Notes: generated by a model not told the origin, from the letters alone. A stretch of DNA of 64,000 nucleotides from Galliscardovia ingluviei (GCF_014635685.1 NZ_BMDH01000001.1:961963-1025962); one strand, 5' to 3'. Numbered from the stretch's first letter, positions 51,579-61,093 are shown. Numbers and translations: made by a program.

Positions 51579-52505
51579 TTATTTTATTGCTTGAATAAAC
51601 CGATCACGCCCCGCATAATCTTGACACACTTCAACATGAGTAAAGCCAATGCGCTGTGCATATCGTGCTAACACCGCTCCTTGACTGGCATCATGCTCCA
51701 TAATCATACAGCCGCCTGACGCGAGGAGCTGATAGCCAGCATCGAGCACATGTTGAGGAATAGCAGTACCATCTGCCGACCCACCGTACAATGCGAGCTG
51801 CGGATCATAATCGCGTACCTCAAGCTGTGTCACTGGAGTATCCAGTGGAATATACGGTGGATTACTGAGAACTAAATCAATAGCACCAACTATCGGCCGT
51901 AGTCCGTCTAGCTTAGCAGCCTGCGTTGCATCTCCCTGTATCAGATGATATCGCTGTGCTGCATGAGTTGATTCATATTGCTCGCATACTGTCTTGGCAT
52001 TGCGCTGCGTCCACTGTAAAGCATCGTTGTCAAGTTCTACTGCCCAAACTTGGCTGTCTACCCGTTCAGTAAGCACTGCAAGACCAATAGCACCACTGCC
52101 AGCACATAAATCCACCACACGCGGTTGAGTGAGATTCTGCACTTGATGCTGATGCTCTAACCAATCAAGACCTGCTTGTACAACAAGCTCAGTTTCTGGT
52201 CGCGGAATAAACACTCCCCTACCCACTTGCAACGTGAGATAGCGAAAAGGCGCCACTCCAAGAATATGTTGCAATGGCTCACGTTGAGCCCTACGCTGTG
52301 TAAGCGTTTCAATACGCTGCATAAGCTGTGCTGTAGCATCAGACGACAATGGTATATCTTGGCGCATAATAATAAGGCGCTGTAATTCTCGTACTTCTAT
52401 GCCTAACGCATACGCTACCAATACTAATGCTTCATGCCGGTATGGTTCAATACCTGCCTGCTCAAGCGTAGAAGCTACCTGATCGACGATCTGACTGTAC
52501 TGCAC
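51579..52505 (-). CDS. prmC: Peptide chain release factor N5-glutamine methyltransferase
   Basis: Methylates the GGQ glutamine of release factors. 308 residues. SAM motif VVDLCAGSGAIGLAV, catalytic loop VLSNPPYIPLD, and the family VFIPRPETELVVQ before the SAM domain. Start is GTG 52505, 19 bp after the prfA stop, so coupling to prfA translation is likely; the SD is weak. The prfA-prmC order fits the enzyme acting on its neighbour's product. Confidence 0.94.
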   Translation of the reverse strand: MQYSQIVDQVASTLEQAGIEPYRHEALVLVAYALGIEVRELQRLIIMRQDIPLSSDATAQLMQRIETLTQRRAQREPLQHILGVAPFRYLTLQVGRGVFIPRPETELVVQAGLDWLEHQHQVQNLTQPRVVDLCAGSGAIGLAVLTERVDSQVWAVELDNDALQWTQRNAKTVCEQYESTHAAQRYHLIQGDATQAAKLDGLRPIVGAIDLVLSNPPYIPLDTPVTQLEVRDYDPQLALYGGSADGTAIPQHVLDAGYQLLASGGCMIMEHDASQGAVLARYAQRIGFTHVEVCQDYAGRDRFIQAIK

Positions 52506-52524
52506 AGCGTGAGCACATCCGCTA

Positions 52525-53622
52525 TTATTGCTTATTTGACTGGCTTAAACGTGCCTCTTCGTCTGCCTGAATATCAGAATCAATAACCGCCTGCAAATCA
52601 CCATCAAGCACTGCGTCAAGATTATATGCCTTGTAGTTAGTGCGGTGGTCAACAATACGATTTTCAGGGAAATTATAGGTACGAATACGCTCGGAACGAT
52701 CCAAGGAACGAACTTGTGAATGGCGCATATCGGCAGCCTCGGCAGCTTCCTGCTCATGCTTCATCGCGAGCAATCGTGACTTAAGCACACGCAATGCTGC
52801 TGCACGATTTTGAATCTGCGACTTCTCGTCCTGCATACTCACCACAATACCTGTTGGAATATGTGTCATACGCACTGCAGAGTATGTGGTATTTACCGAC
52901 TGTCCACCAGGGCCGGAGCTCATGAAAATATCAATCTTCAAATCTTTTGGATCGACCTCAATTTCATCATTATCATCATCCGCTTCTGGGAACACAATCA
53001 CACCTGCAGCAGAAGTCTGAATTCGTCCCTGAGACTCGGTTACTGGCACGCGCTGCACGCGGTGTACGCCACCCTCATATTTCAGACTTGCCCACACACC
53101 ATCTGCTGGCGCTGGCGTGCCCTTAGCACGAATAGCAATTTGCACATCTTTTACGCCGCCAAGCTCGGTGCTATTTTGCGACTGAATTTCGCATGTCCAG
53201 CCGCGACGTTCGGCATAACGCATATACATACGAAGGAGATCGCCAGCAAACAAGGCTGCCTCTTCGCCGCCTGCGCCTGCTTTAATTTCCATAATCGTAT
53301 CGCGTGCATCATCTGGATCTCGAGGAATAAGTGCAGTACGAAGCTTTTCTTTTGCTTCTTGCGCCTGTGTTTCGAGCTGTTTGGCTTCTTCTTCAAAATC
53401 TGGGTCTTCGCTTGCCATTTCTTTGGCAGCTTCGGCGTCATCCATAAGCTGCGCATATGCATTGCGAGCTTCTACAATGGCTGCTAGTTCAGCATGGCGG
53501 CGCCCTAGTTTGCGCATAGTATCTGGGTTCGATGCCACTTCAGGTTGGCTCATCTGGTTTTCGATGGCACGGAATTCTTCTACAGCAGTTGCCGCAGCTG
53601 GAAATTCTTCATCAATATTCAT
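52525..53622 (-). CDS. prfA: Peptide chain release factor 1
   Basis: Recognises UAA and UAG stop codons. 365 residues. It has the GGQ loop [18 protein letters not shown], the [21 protein letters not shown] block, and the stop-codon region [16 protein letters not shown]. The conserved C-terminus includes [19 protein letters not shown]. An SD-like GGAG lies 9 nt upstream of the ATG. It is first in the prfA-prmC unit, after rpmE and its terminator. Confidence 0.97.
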   Translation of the reverse strand: MNIDEEFPAAATAVEEFRAIENQMSQPEVASNPDTMRKLGRRHAELAAIVEARNAYAQLMDDAEAAKEMASEDPDFEEEAKQLETQAQEAKEKLRTALIPRDPDDARDTIMEIKAGAGGEEAALFAGDLLRMYMRYAERRGWTCEIQSQNSTELGGVKDVQIAIRAKGTPAPADGVWASLKYEGGVHRVQRVPVTESQGRIQTSAAGVIVFPEADDDNDEIEVDPKDLKIDIFMSSGPGGQSVNTTYSAVRMTHIPTGIVVSMQDEKSQIQNRAAALRVLKSRLLAMKHEQEAAEAADMRHSQVRSLDRSERIRTYNFPENRIVDHRTNYKAYNLDAVLDGDLQAVIDSDIQADEEARLSQSNKQ

Positions 53623-53710
53623 GTAACGTCACTCCATGTCATACTGCGCTATGCTCTGTGCCAACGCAAACTATGCTTTCCCTACTCTGTTTACTTACAG
53701 ACTATCAAAC

Positions 53711-53742
53711 GTGCTATCTTACAAAAGCACTATCTTACAAAA
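53711..53742. repeat. 16-bp direct repeat pair
   Basis: GTGCTATCTTACAAAA (53711-53726) is directly followed by GCACTATCTTACAAAA (53727-53742), with two mismatches. It lies upstream of prfA, next to the rpmE terminator. Confidence 0.7.
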
Positions 53743-53817
53743 AATGCCGGCATCCACATTACAGCACCTTGTTACAATACATGAGTATATGCAACATGGA
53801 ATATGCGGAAGCCGGCA
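53738..53817 (-). terminator. Terminator after rpmE
   Basis: TGCCGGCTTCC (53817-53807) can pair with GGATGCCGGCA (53755-53745) around a long loop that itself holds CATGTTGCATATACTCATG. On the minus strand TTTTTTG follows the stem. Confidence 0.75.
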
Positions 53818-53823
53818 AAAGTG

Positions 53824-54036
53824 TTACTGAGCCTTCTTGCCGTAACGACGCTCGAAGCGAGCCACGCGACCACCAGTATCGAGAATCTTCTGCTTACCAG
53901 TGTAGAATGGGTGGCAGTTTGAGCAGACATCAGCGGAAACAACACCGCTGGTCATTGTTGAGCGAGTTACGAAGGTGTTGCCGCAAGAGCATACAACCTT
54001 AGTAGGTACGTATTCTGGATGAATACCCTGCTTCAT
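53824..54036 (-). CDS. rpmE: 50S ribosomal protein L31, zinc-binding form
   Basis: 70 residues, the usual length. [20 protein letters not shown] is the family start. The Cys residues in CSCG and later [11 protein letters not shown] form the zinc site, so this is the C+ form rather than the zinc-independent paralogue. SD AGGAGATTACT before the ATG. It is the first gene of the run leading to prfA. Confidence 0.97.
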   Translation of the reverse strand: MKQGIHPEYVPTKVVCSCGNTFVTRSTMTSGVVSADVCSNCHPFYTGKQKILDTGGRVARFERRYGKKAQ

Positions 54037-54351
54037 AGTAATCTCCTAGGGTTCGAGGGATCCGGGTCGATTACCCCAATAGCAACCGTGAACCGGAACC
54101 GAATGTATCTTACTCAGATAAGCAGACATTGCACAAGTGCCTCTCTATGCGTTCAGTGAAGTTTTCGTGCAGCCGAATCATTATTGCATATAAGGTTGCG
54201 TGCGGAATATGATACATGTAGCATCGTTACATACAGCACCTACTTATGCAGTATTGTTCACCGATAGCTCTACCTCAAGATACATATACCGCGTGTGTTT
54301 GGGGTTGGGGTCTGCTACAGTATTGCTTCGTTGCGCATATACATGTGCACA

Positions 54352-54425
54352 GGGGCTGTAGCTCAGTCGGTTAGAGCAGCGGACTCATAATCCGTCGGTC
54401 CAGGGTTCAAGCCCCTGCGGCCCCA
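54352..54425 (+). tRNA. tRNA-Met (anticodon CAU)
   Basis: 74 nt without an encoded CCA. Acceptor GGGGCTG pairs with CGGCCCC (one T-G wobble), discriminator A. D arm 54361-54377, anticodon stem GCGGA/TCCGT with loop CTCATAA, variable CGGTC, T stem CAGGG/CCCTG with loop TTCAAGC. Elongator Met is most likely. tRNA-Ile2 (lysidine-modified CAU) cannot be fully excluded from sequence alone. Confidence 0.93.
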
Positions 54426-54520
54426 CTTTTTCATTCACATGTTCGCTATAATGTTTCGTTATTTGTTCAGATTGCTAATGAGGCAACAATCTATTCGGAC
54501 CAATATATCGATTCTTGGGG

Positions 54521-54960
54521 TTTTGTGATGTTCGGTGCGAGTATTTTGGGTAAAACTGGCTGACACCACACGCTAGCCAGCAACACTTTGCTACCTATAT
54601 GCCGATTTTGTGATGTTCGGTGCGAGTATTTTGAGTAAAACTGGCTAGTTTGTAATATCAGATGTTCCAAATCGTACAGAAGAACAGGATGAAACGTCTA
54701 GCCAGCAATAGGTGCTATTACAAACGGTACATAATGAGAAGCAATACCCCTGAAAAACAGCTGATTCGTAATAGCAAGTATTCAAAATCACGCATTTTCC
54801 TGCAAAAACCCGCTACTTTGCAATAGCAGGTATTACGTTGCATACGATTCACTACACCAAACCAGCTAGTATGAAATATCTGATGTTCCAAACCACACAA
54901 AACGAAAACCCATACTTCAAAAACCCGCACTCCAAAAACCACTAGGTCGCAATAAGGCAT
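54521..54960. repeat. Array of degenerate 50-60 bp repeats
   Basis: Two 41-bp copies differ at one base (54521-54561 and 54606-54646; core TGATGTTCGGTGCGAGTATT). Both lead into CTGGCT, which can pair with a downstream AGCCAG. Five more diverged copies follow at anchors near 54661, 54711, 54777, 54829 and 54882, each with a word like GTAATAnCAGnTnTTC preceded by GCTAG or GCTG. Spacing is mostly 49-53 bp, sometimes 66 or 85. Confidence 0.65.
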
Positions 54961-55030
54961 ATAGGCAGAAAGCAATACAGCCACCCTCAAATCTCAAGAG
55001 CCGTTTAGCCTAAAGCAACCGCATAACATA

Positions 55031-55066
55031 TAAAAGAGTCGCCACCAGCACAGCTAGCAGCGACTC
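55031..55066 (-). terminator. Terminator after the MHS-family transporter
   Basis: Minus strand: GAGTCGC (55066-55060) pairs with GCGACTC (55042-55036) around a 17-nt loop, then TTTTAT. It lies about 50 bp past where the intact transporter frame would end (55118). Confidence 0.75.
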
Positions 55067-55166
55067 GGCAACACAAGAGAACTATGTCTCAATATGTTTA
55101 TACCAGATATTCTTCACTTAGTTACTTTTTGTTCCAAGATCTGCATTGTAATCTAAATCTTTTGTT

Positions 55167-56534
55167 TCACGAGTCAATACTAACGAAATCAGCGTGAGCA
55201 GCGAGCAGAATGCTAAGTAAGCACCTACCATCCAAGTACTGCCCCCCTGCAGCACTCCACAATGCTGTTGCAATAATTGGCGCTAATGCTGCACCTAAAA
55301 TAGAGCTTACATTATATGCAATAGCTGAACCTGTGTAGCGCACATTTGTTGGGAACATTTCTGGAAGTAGTGCGCCCATTGGACCAAAGGTGAAGCCCAT
55401 CAGTGTAAAGCCAATTACTAAGAATGCTTCTGCCATTGCTCCGCCAAATGAAGTCGGACCATGCCCATCTAAAAACAGCGGGAACATCACAGCAAATGCA
55501 ATAATTACTGCAGTAACCCAAATCAGCAGACGACGGCGACCAATGGAATCTGCTAGAGGTCCGGAAAGCATGGTAAACAAACCAAAGAAAACCACACCAA
55601 TAATCTGCATAAGCACGAAATCAGTGTATTTAATACCAAGTCCTGCAATCGCTCCATCAGAAGAAGCAGTACCGTAGGTCAGGCTGAATGTGGTCATTAA
55701 GTAGAAGAGCACATATGTTGCCAACATTGCAAAAGTGCCCAGTACTACTGCCTTCATATGGTGACGCAGAGTATCTACCAGTGGCACGCGTACAATCACA
55801 CCGCGTGCTTCTGCCTGCTTAAAGGTTTGTGATTCTGCAAGCTGCGAGCGCACATACAGTCCAATCGCTACCATCACTGCACTAAAGAGGAATGGAATGC
55901 GCCAACCCCATGACATAAATGCTGGTGACTGCATAGCAGAACCATCTGGGTGTGGCAGAGCGTAGTTAATAATAAGGAACAAACCATTAGCAATAATAAA
56001 GCCAATTGGTGCGCCTAATTGAGGGAAGGTGCCATAGAGCGCACGCTTATTTGCCGGAGCGTTTTCTGTGGCAACAAGTGCTGCGCCTGACCATTCACCA
56101 CCAAGAGCAAAACCTTGAGTAAGGCGCAGTAGCAGCAGTAGCGCTGGTGCAGCTAACCCAATCTGGTTGTATGTTGGCAACAAACCGATGAGAAATGTTG
56201 CAACACCCATGGTAAGCAGTGAAGCAATCAGCGTAGTTTTACGCCCGCGCTTATCGCCCAAATGGCCAAAGAAGATTGCACCAATAGGGCGAGCAATCAT
56301 AGCAGCACCGAATACCGCAAAAGATGCCAGTAAGCCTGCGGTTGCATTGGCGGCTGGGAAGAATAGCTTAGGAAATACCAACACTGCTGCCGTTGCGTAT
56401 ACGTAAAAGTCGTAGAATTCCACAGTCGTTCCAGCAAGGCTTGCTGCGATAACTTCTGCAGGCGAGTTAATAGCGGTTTTCTTGTTTTTCGTTGATATAG
56501 TAGCAGTGGCTACCTGTGCGGTTGATATTGACAC
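55167..56534 (-). CDS. MHS-family MFS transporter with C-terminal frameshift
   Basis: 455 residues in the given frame. Metabolite:H+ symporter family: SLAGTTVEFYDFYVYATAAVLVF, FGHLGDKRGRKTTLIASLLTMG, LTQGFALGGEWSGAALVATENAPANKR and the later FGPMGALLPEMFPTNVRYTG. Relatives carry proline/betaine, shikimate or dicarboxylates; the substrate here is unknown. The last part (GQYLDGRCLLSILLAAHADF) is out of frame. One base less in the six-C run at 55242-55247 restores STWMVGAYLAFCSLLTLISL and a normal last helix and tail, ending at 55118. So this is a frameshift, a phase-variable tract or a sequencing error. Start is GTG with GAGGAATT upstream. Confidence 0.85.
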   Translation of the reverse strand: MSISTAQVATATISTKNKKTAINSPAEVIAASLAGTTVEFYDFYVYATAAVLVFPKLFFPAANATAGLLASFAVFGAAMIARPIGAIFFGHLGDKRGRKTTLIASLLTMGVATFLIGLLPTYNQIGLAAPALLLLLRLTQGFALGGEWSGAALVATENAPANKRALYGTFPQLGAPIGFIIANGLFLIINYALPHPDGSAMQSPAFMSWGWRIPFLFSAVMVAIGLYVRSQLAESQTFKQAEARGVIVRVPLVDTLRHHMKAVVLGTFAMLATYVLFYLMTTFSLTYGTASSDGAIAGLGIKYTDFVLMQIIGVVFFGLFTMLSGPLADSIGRRRLLIWVTAVIIAFAVMFPLFLDGHGPTSFGGAMAEAFLVIGFTLMGFTFGPMGALLPEMFPTNVRYTGSAIAYNVSSILGAALAPIIATALWSAAGGQYLDGRCLLSILLAAHADFVSIDS

Positions 56535-56893
56535 AATTCCTCATTTGCAATGCGAAACGCTGCTTTTTACCATGCGGTGTTCTGACCATGTGGCGTAAGC
56601 ATTGTAAGTATTTATAAAGCCCTTGTGGGGCTCGGGTACAGTGTATAAGGAATGTTTTATGCAATGTAAGAAATTTCATATTGTGAAATACTGGTTATTA
56701 TGTGACCATATTCGTCATCTCATTGCGTACAGTGTGCGTGCATATTGCAACCATTGTGCATACATGTTGCAACTATCTGACCATATTCACTATTATGTAT
56801 CTAGCAAAATTATGAGCTATCTCGACGCTACTTCGTTATACTTGGCTTCAACCATAAACATGTAGACCAATACGCGAGCAAACCACAAGGACA
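56535..56893. other. Divergent promoter region with short direct repeats
   Basis: About 360 bp between the transporter (minus) and msrAB (plus). The words TGACCATATTC (two copies, near 56702 and 56779) and a repeated CATATTGCAAC/CATGTTGCAAC lie upstream of msrAB and could be regulator sites. The 80-residue plus-strand frame here is unconvincing. Confidence 0.5.
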
Positions 56894-57976
56894 ATGCATA
56901 CCATGAGCGAGCCAACACATGCACAACAATCAGAGCAAGTGCCACAAACTAGTCCAGACACACAAACCGACCAACCACTACAGTCTACTCAATCACAGCG
57001 GAACTCAGACACGCAAACTGCCTACATCGCAGGAGGCTGCTTCTGGGGTATGGAACGCTATCTACAGCAACTCGATGGCGTAATCGAAACCACTGTTGGT
57101 TACGTACAGTCTCTAGTGGAGCAGCCAAGTTACGAGCAAGTGTGCTCTGGACAAACTGACGCCGTGGAAACAGTACAAGTTGTCTTCGATCCTACAGTGC
57201 TTTCCTTGCGCGTACTTACCCTTATGGTGCTTGATGTCATTGATCCATTCTCCGTCAATCGCCAAGGCAACGATGCCGGCAGACAATATCGTTCAGGATT
57301 GTATATTGATACCCAACATGCGGATGCAAAAACATGCTTAGCCCAGCGCAATACCTACACTCAGGCGCTTGACCAGCTCGCCAAACGCTATGGCAAGACG
57401 CCAGCAGTAGAGATTGACGAACTCAAGAATTTCTACACTGCTGAGGATTATCATCAGGACTATCTTATTGCAAACCCTAATGGTTATTGCCATATTCCCC
57501 CAATGGCTATTGCTGGCGCCCGTAAACGTGCTCATATGATTGAGCAAGTCTGGGCATTAAATGACGAACAGTTTGCAGTAACACAGTTAGCTGCTACGGA
57601 AGCGCCTTTTACCAATGAGTACGATCATGAATTCCGCCCAGGCGTTTATGTCGATATCGTAAGCGGCACTCCACTATTTCTATCGAGCGATAAGTATGAT
57701 TCTGGTTGCGGCTGGCCGGCATTTTCCAAGCCAATTGATAATGCTCTTTTAACCGAGCATCGCGATTTGAGTTTACCGGGCAGGCCTCGTATTGAAGTCA
57801 GGGCTGGGGAAACGCAGATTCACTTAGGGCATGTATTCAATGACGGTCCTGCTGAGCTTGGCGGATTACGTTACTGCATCAATTCAGCATCATTGCGCTT
57901 CATACCGCTAGAACAGATGGAAGAAGCAGGCTATGGACAGTGGATCGAGCAAGTTACAAACAGTATTGAGCAATAA
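56894..57976 (+). CDS. msrAB: Fused peptide methionine sulfoxide reductase MsrAB
   Basis: Repairs both S- and R-methionine sulfoxide. 360 residues. The MsrA domain (about 45-200) starts [18 protein letters not shown], with the catalytic Cys in GGCFWG and later [11 protein letters not shown]. The MsrB domain (about 220-350) has [22 protein letters not shown] and the catalytic Cys in [11 protein letters not shown]. The zinc-binding CxxC pair of some MsrB proteins is absent. The first 40 residues are Gln/Thr-rich. The start could be ATG 56894 or ATG 56903, which is better spaced from AAGGA. Confidence 0.94.
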   Translation: MHTMSEPTHAQQSEQVPQTSPDTQTDQPLQSTQSQRNSDTQTAYIAGGCFWGMERYLQQLDGVIETTVGYVQSLVEQPSYEQVCSGQTDAVETVQVVFDPTVLSLRVLTLMVLDVIDPFSVNRQGNDAGRQYRSGLYIDTQHADAKTCLAQRNTYTQALDQLAKRYGKTPAVEIDELKNFYTAEDYHQDYLIANPNGYCHIPPMAIAGARKRAHMIEQVWALNDEQFAVTQLAATEAPFTNEYDHEFRPGVYVDIVSGTPLFLSSDKYDSGCGWPAFSKPIDNALLTEHRDLSLPGRPRIEVRAGETQIHLGHVFNDGPAELGGLRYCINSASLRFIPLEQMEEAGYGQWIEQVTNSIEQ

Positions 57977-58071
57977 TAATATTTGCAATCCATCATTTGC
58001 AAATACAGCATTCGCTATACTGAACTTCAAAATAGAGCATGTAAATAGAAGTAATACATGAGGAGCACTCC

Positions 58072-58491
58072 TTGCAGCGACCAATAATGACCACAGTGTC
58101 TTTCCTACGACGACCATCCAGAGCAGCAACGCTTGATGATATTCACATTGCGCAAGACTTGGTAGATACGCTTGATGCCAATCGCGAACGTTGTGTCGGC
58201 ATGGCTGCCAATATGATTGGCGAATCTGTATGCATTATCGCAGTAGTCGATGAAGATTTGGGCGGTCGCATTACCACAATGCTCAACCCGCAAATCACCA
58301 CCCAAGATGGCGCGTACGAGACACAAGAAGGCTGCCTAAGTTTACAAGGAGAACGCTCTACCCTACGGTATCGTCGTATTGAAGTGAGCTGGCAAGACAT
58401 TCGTGGCAGGGCGCGTCATGCCGCGTTTACTGGCGGTACTGCAGAAGCCATCCAGCATGAAGTTGACCATACACTGGGCATTATTATCTAG
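58072..58491 (+). CDS. Small peptide-deformylase-like protein
   Basis: 139 residues from TTG 58072, which has GAGGAG 6 nt upstream; the nearest ATG (58087) is poorly spaced. Metal motifs EGCLSL and QHEVDHTLG are intact. The first motif is GMAANMIG, where ordinary deformylases have GxGLAAPQ, so the transition-state Gln seems replaced. This short variant is recognisable as the GMAANMIG subfamily known from several gut Firmicutes, so transfer is possible. It may deformylate a subset of peptides, but activity is not shown. A standard def gene is at 11847. Confidence 0.85.
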   Translation: MQRPIMTTVSFLRRPSRAATLDDIHIAQDLVDTLDANRERCVGMAANMIGESVCIIAVVDEDLGGRITTMLNPQITTQDGAYETQEGCLSLQGERSTLRYRRIEVSWQDIRGRARHAAFTGGTAEAIQHEVDHTLGIII

Positions 58492-58644
58492 CTTCCAGAG
58501 CATACTGTCATACTGAGCTATGTGCTATCTGCTTCTCATAATCCTTACTAATCCTTTAGTACTCGTTTGCTTAAACGAATAATCATGCTAAGAGTTAAAG
58601 CATTGAACGGCTAGAATAATAGATAAGAATAGGGAGATAGAATT

Positions 58645-59205
58645 ATGAGTAGCCCTCAATCAGTTCGTCCTACCAACGAACAGCAGGTAGTACTATACGA
58701 AAGTCACGACCATACCGTGCACCTAGATGTACGTATCGAAGACAACAACGTGTGGCTAACTAGGCAACAACTAGCTATACTTTTTGGACGTGATATCAAA
58801 ACGATTGGTAAGCATATAGGAAATGCCAAACGTGAGGAGCTAAGCGAAATTCCAACTGTCGCAAAATTTGCGACAGTTCAGGATGAAGGTGGTAGGGCAG
58901 TTAAACGCCAAGTTGAACACTATAACTTAGACATGATTCTCTCCATCGGATACCGAGTGAAATCTAGAGAAGGTGTGTATTTCCGCCGATGGGCAAACAC
59001 TGTGCTTAAACAACACTTGTTACAAGGATATACAATCAATCGTCAACGTTTGGAAACTCTGGAATCCGTTGTAAAGGTACTACAGCGATCATCTAATCCA
59101 GAAATTGCTGGCAATACGCTGACAGCAATAACTCTTATGATTGCTTTATCCGAGCCCAGAGAAAAAGACATAATGATTGCTCTAATCGAGCATTTCATCG
59201 CATAA
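58645..59205 (+). CDS. Short RhuM-family protein
   Basis: 186 residues. Matches the N-terminal part of the virulence RhuM family: VRIEDNNVWLTRQQLAILFG, DIKTIGKHIGNAKREEL, YNLDMILSIGYRVKSREGVY and FRRWANTVLKQHLLQGY. The usual protein is longer (over 300 residues); this one ends soon after the conserved domain, at IMIALIEHFIA. The role of RhuM is not known; it is often found in mobile or accessory regions, sometimes near Fic or restriction genes. No partner is adjacent here. SD GGGAGA lies about 8 nt before the ATG. Confidence 0.83.
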   Translation: MSSPQSVRPTNEQQVVLYESHDHTVHLDVRIEDNNVWLTRQQLAILFGRDIKTIGKHIGNAKREELSEIPTVAKFATVQDEGGRAVKRQVEHYNLDMILSIGYRVKSREGVYFRRWANTVLKQHLLQGYTINRQRLETLESVVKVLQRSSNPEIAGNTLTAITLMIALSEPREKDIMIALIEHFIA

Positions 59206-59357
59206 TGGGATCTATCTGAATGAAATAAAAAATGCAGGGCATCGGAATGTAGCAGCATGCATACGCATCTTCCAGTCGCAAATACCAGCAGCATGACGAT
59301 AGCATATGGGATACTAGTGATGTTTGTTTCATCGTCGTATGAGTGAAAAGAGTATTT

Positions 59358-61037
59358 GTGGCAGAGTTTATCTACCAGATGATTAACGCTCGCAAGGCGT
59401 ATGGCGATCGCGTGATTCTTGATAATGTCACGCTCAGCTTCTTGCCGGGCGCAAAAATTGGTGTCGTCGGACCAAACGGTATGGGTAAGTCTACCCTGCT
59501 GAAAATTATGGCAGGTCTTGACACCGTATCTAATGGCGAAGCCTATTTAACCCCAGGCTTTACGGTTGGTATTTTGCAGCAGGAACCACCATTAGATGAC
59601 ACAAAAACTGTGGGCGAAAACATTAAAATGGCTTTCGGCGGTATTGCTGAGAAGGTTGCTCGTTTTAATGAAATTGGCGAAGAAATGGCAAACCCTGACG
59701 CCGATTTTGATGCCCTCATGGAAGAAATGGGCACCCTGCAGACAGAGATTGATGCAGCTAACGGCTGGGATTTAGATTCCCAACTTGAACAAGCCATGGA
59801 CGCATTGCAGTGCCCTGACCCAGATACGCCAGTGTCTGTATGCTCCGGTGGTGAGCGACGCCGTGTAGCACTGTGCAAGCTCCTACTTGAAGCACCTGAT
59901 TTGCTGTTGCTCGACGAGCCTACTAACCATTTGGACGCTGAATCCATTCTGTGGTTAGAGCAATTCTTGCACCAGTATCAGGGCGCTGTCATTGCAGTAA
60001 CCCACGACCGCTACTTCATGGATAATGTTGCTGAATGGATTTGCGAAGTCGACCGCGGCTCACTCTACCCATACAAGGGCAACTACACTACCTACTTGGA
60101 GACTAAAGCCAAGCGTATGGAAATTCAGGGTGCTAAAGACGCTAAGCTCGCTAAGCGCTTGAAGAACGAACTCGAATGGGTACGCTCTTCACCAAAGGCT
60201 CGTCAAGCTAAGAATAAGGCTCGTTTGGAACGCTATGACCAGATGGAGCAGGAGGCAAGGAATTCCAAGAAGCTGGACTTCTCTGAAATACAGATTCCTC
60301 CAGGACCACGTTTGGGCTCGACCGTACTTGAAGCTGAGCATATTCACAAGGCGTTTGGCGACCGCGTGCTCATTGATGATTTGAGCTTCACTTTGCCACG
60401 AAATGGCATTGTAGGTGTTATTGGCCCTAACGGTGTCGGTAAGTCTACACTCTTTAAGACCATCGTAGGGCTAGAGCCATTAAGCGGTGGTGAGCTCAAG
60501 ATTGGCGACACCGTAAAAATCAGCTATGTTGATCAGAACCGTGCCGGCCTTGACCCTAAGAAGAATCTGTGGGAAGCAGTCTCTGATGGACTTGATTTTA
60601 TTGAAGTTGGCGGCGTAGAAGTGCCTACACGCGCTTACGTAGCAAGCTTCGGTTTCAAGGGTGCTGACCAGCAGAAACTTACCGGCGTGCTTTCTGGTGG
60701 TGAACGTAATCGTTTGAATTTGGCACTGACCTTGAAGCAGGGCGGCAATTTGTTGCTCCTCGATGAGCCTACTAACGATCTTGATGTGGAAACCTTGGAA
60801 TCATTAGAAAACGCGCTGATTGAATTCCCAGGTTGCGCAGTGGTCGTCAGCCACGATCGTTGGTTCCTCGACCGCGTAGCTACCCACATTCTCGCTTGGG
60901 AAGGTGATGACGAAAACCCTGCAAAGTGGTATTGGTTTGAAGGTAACTTCCAGTCCTATCAGGAAAATAAGATTGCTCGCCTCGGTGAGGAAGCTTCTAA
61001 ACCACATCGTCTACACCGTAAGCTCACACGTGTGTAA
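59358..61037 (+). CDS. ettA: Energy-dependent translational throttle protein EttA (ABC-F)
   Basis: 559 residues. Ribosome-binding ABC-F ATPase that gates entry into the elongation cycle according to ATP level. Two ABC domains: GPNGMGKST and GPNGVGKST (Walker A), VCSGGERRRVALCKLLLE and LSGGERNRLNLALTL (signature), LLLDEPTNHLDAES and LLLDEPTNDLDVE (Walker B). I place the start at GTG 59358 (VAEFIYQMINARKAYGD), where EttA proteins begin, rather than five codons earlier. A terminator follows at 61094. Confidence 0.95.
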   Translation: MAEFIYQMINARKAYGDRVILDNVTLSFLPGAKIGVVGPNGMGKSTLLKIMAGLDTVSNGEAYLTPGFTVGILQQEPPLDDTKTVGENIKMAFGGIAEKVARFNEIGEEMANPDADFDALMEEMGTLQTEIDAANGWDLDSQLEQAMDALQCPDPDTPVSVCSGGERRRVALCKLLLEAPDLLLLDEPTNHLDAESILWLEQFLHQYQGAVIAVTHDRYFMDNVAEWICEVDRGSLYPYKGNYTTYLETKAKRMEIQGAKDAKLAKRLKNELEWVRSSPKARQAKNKARLERYDQMEQEARNSKKLDFSEIQIPPGPRLGSTVLEAEHIHKAFGDRVLIDDLSFTLPRNGIVGVIGPNGVGKSTLFKTIVGLEPLSGGELKIGDTVKISYVDQNRAGLDPKKNLWEAVSDGLDFIEVGGVEVPTRAYVASFGFKGADQQKLTGVLSGGERNRLNLALTLKQGGNLLLLDEPTNDLDVETLESLENALIEFPGCAVVVSHDRWFLDRVATHILAWEGDDENPAKWYWFEGNFQSYQENKIARLGEEASKPHRLHRKLTRV

Positions 61038-61093
61038 CGAATTGCTATATGACATGAATTAAACGGTACGTCTTTATACCGTTATCAATATGC

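Larger units (their letters stand above)
54426..55166. other. Intergenic region with degenerate repeat array
   Basis: About 740 bp without a credible gene. It holds the repeat array at 54521-54960 and the transporter terminator near 55031-55066. The 90-residue minus-strand frame at 54718-54990 is Phe/Cys/Leu-rich, follows the repeat periodicity and is unlikely to be real. Confidence 0.7.

Noticed and set aside
54521..54960. CRISPR array
   Set aside because: Units are degenerate, spacing varies between 49 and 85 bp, there are no unique spacers of constant length, and no cas gene is in the window.
54718..54990. 90-residue minus-strand ORF in the repeat array
   Set aside because: Phe, Cys and Leu-rich sequence that follows the repeat period; the codons simply read through the degenerate repeats. 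No SD and no family resemblance.
56623..56865. 80-residue plus-strand ORF before msrAB
   Set aside because: No SD, odd composition rich in His, Tyr and Cys, and it lies in a divergent promoter region with short direct repeats.
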